64,000 bases of DNA from Nothophaeocryptopus gaeumannii (Eukaryota; Ascomycota; Dothideomycetes; Mycosphaerellales; Mycosphaerellaceae). A program made the translations under genes and the position numbers. Of this stretch, positions 63,043-64,000 are shown piece after piece; within the stretch, counting starts at the first letter, position 1; every line of letters starts with the position of its first letter. The DNA lies in contig JASISA010000026.1 of the NCBI GenBank assembly GCA_031771865.1, positions 682,001 to 746,000 on the forward strand. The letters are read 5' to 3'. Under the pieces are notes generated by a model. It searched no databases. It saw only the letters and a list, made by a program, of their open reading frames with translations, and was not told where the DNA came from.

Positions 63043-64000
63043 AAAGAAGCATTGGGGTGTCTGGTGGTGTATGTGGAGCATGAACTACGCTGGTGTCGCG
63101 TGCCCAGCGAGCGCATGGGTGATACCCATGCAAAAGTAACAGTAGCGACGACGCAATTAATTGGTTGAGATGCATGAGTGCGGCGGCCGAGCATGCTATA
63201 AAACTCGTCGTGCGGAAAGAACATCTGCTCTTTACCTGTCCATTTTGCGTTTCCATTTGCTTACTCAACCCCTTGCGCGATTACGGACATCATGCAATGC
63301 ACGTAAACCATACGCATGAATACGGTAAAACAATACGCAGTCTCGTCTCGTCTGATCGCCTGCACGTCTCCGTTGAACCAGCCCGATTTGTCGGTGCCGC
63401 GCCTAGCCCTGCCGGAGGAGGTGAACTATGCGGGTGAAGGGCTGAGGTGCCATCCCACTGCTGATGGTGCTCGAGCACGCGGTCTGTCTTGGTGCTGTAA
63501 GAGTGACTGAGAGAAATGGTTTGCGTTGGAGATAAGAGATTCGAGGACGCGCAACATGTCAGCGTTGGCCAAGTCCAGATTTGTTGTCAGAAGAGAGAAG
63601 GATTCGTGATAATTGATGTACATAGCCACTTTTTGCCGCCAGCTTCCCTGCTCGATTGCCCTGCTTAATCGCCCTGCTTTCCTTGTGCCATTGTGTGAAC
63701 CGAACCGAAGCACCACTCCGCTGCGTAGGTAGTCTGGCCTCTTCGAACTTCTGATTGCCACATCGCTCTGTCTGATACAACAACCACGACTCTGTCGAAG
63801 AATATCTCTGCTGGACATTGCACGAAATTCTGGAAGGCGACGTACGGAGAAGAGTCGCTGTCCGCTCGCTATCTAACGCTATTACTTGCTTGTGTGCGAC
63901 TTGATTGCTGGACATCCATTGCATCAGCGAGAGCCGCGCTGCCGGTTGCGCACACGGCGGACCTTGAACTCCGGTGTTACCAACTGTGACTGCTTGCTGC
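63043..64000. other. Right-edge spacer, no gene recognised
   Basis: This 0.96 kb contains only short ORFs (for example two overlapping minus-strand ones at 63426-63924) with no recognisable domain. A gene could begin just outside the window. Confidence 0.35.

Overview
This window is nuclear DNA of a filamentous ascomycete, most likely a Dothideomycete. The evidence is short GT-AG introns (about 45-140 bp) with CTAAC/CTGAC-like branch sites, many fungal families (Zn2Cys6 activator, QutR, Egt1, Kei1, GPN2, Qcr8, Ypt6, NOP53, NMD3) and a secreted AA1-like protein. I placed splice sites by hand from donor and acceptor consensus, reading frame and family alignment, so exon ends are predictions. 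I recognised no tRNA, rRNA or CRISPR array.

Layout. 1-10 kb: an edge-truncated FAD monooxygenase, a secreted AA1-like protein, a cyclase-family hydrolase divergent from an EthD-like gene, a Cys-rich protein of unknown function, and an epoxide hydrolase. 10.7-16.3 kb: a polysaccharide lyase family 7 (alginate lyase-like) pseudogene split by a 4.83 kb DNA transposon with identical 39 bp terminal inverted repeats. The element carries a decayed integrase-type (DDE) transposase and a zinc-cluster-like protein, and is full of a CGAGTG/CACTCG repeat. 16.3-28 kb: a second FAD monooxygenase, GPN2, QCR8, a secreted SGNH hydrolase, a secreted TAP-like alpha/beta hydrolase, a HET-domain remnant and two related genes of unknown function. 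28-33 kb: housekeeping genes NOP53, YPT6 and KEI1.

33.9-48.0 kb is an extended quinate-type catabolic cluster: quinate/shikimate dehydrogenase (qutB-like), an NTF2-like protein, the Zn2Cys6 activator (qutA-like) head to head with the AROM-like repressor qutR, a Dabb-barrel protein, a 3-hydroxyisobutyrate-dehydrogenase-like enzyme with a duplicated C-terminal domain, an aldehyde dehydrogenase, 3-dehydroshikimate dehydratase (qutC-like) and an SDR. The activator and repressor look intact. qutC has an in-frame stop replacing a probable metal-binding glutamate, and the aldehyde dehydrogenase has a 1-nt frame break just before its catalytic cysteine. I see no quinate permease or type II dehydroquinase here.

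48-64 kb is mostly housekeeping: gamma-tubulin complex component GCP4, the ergothioneine synthase EGT1, NMD3, an alpha/beta hydrolase and three conserved proteins of unknown function, separated by gene-poor spacers.
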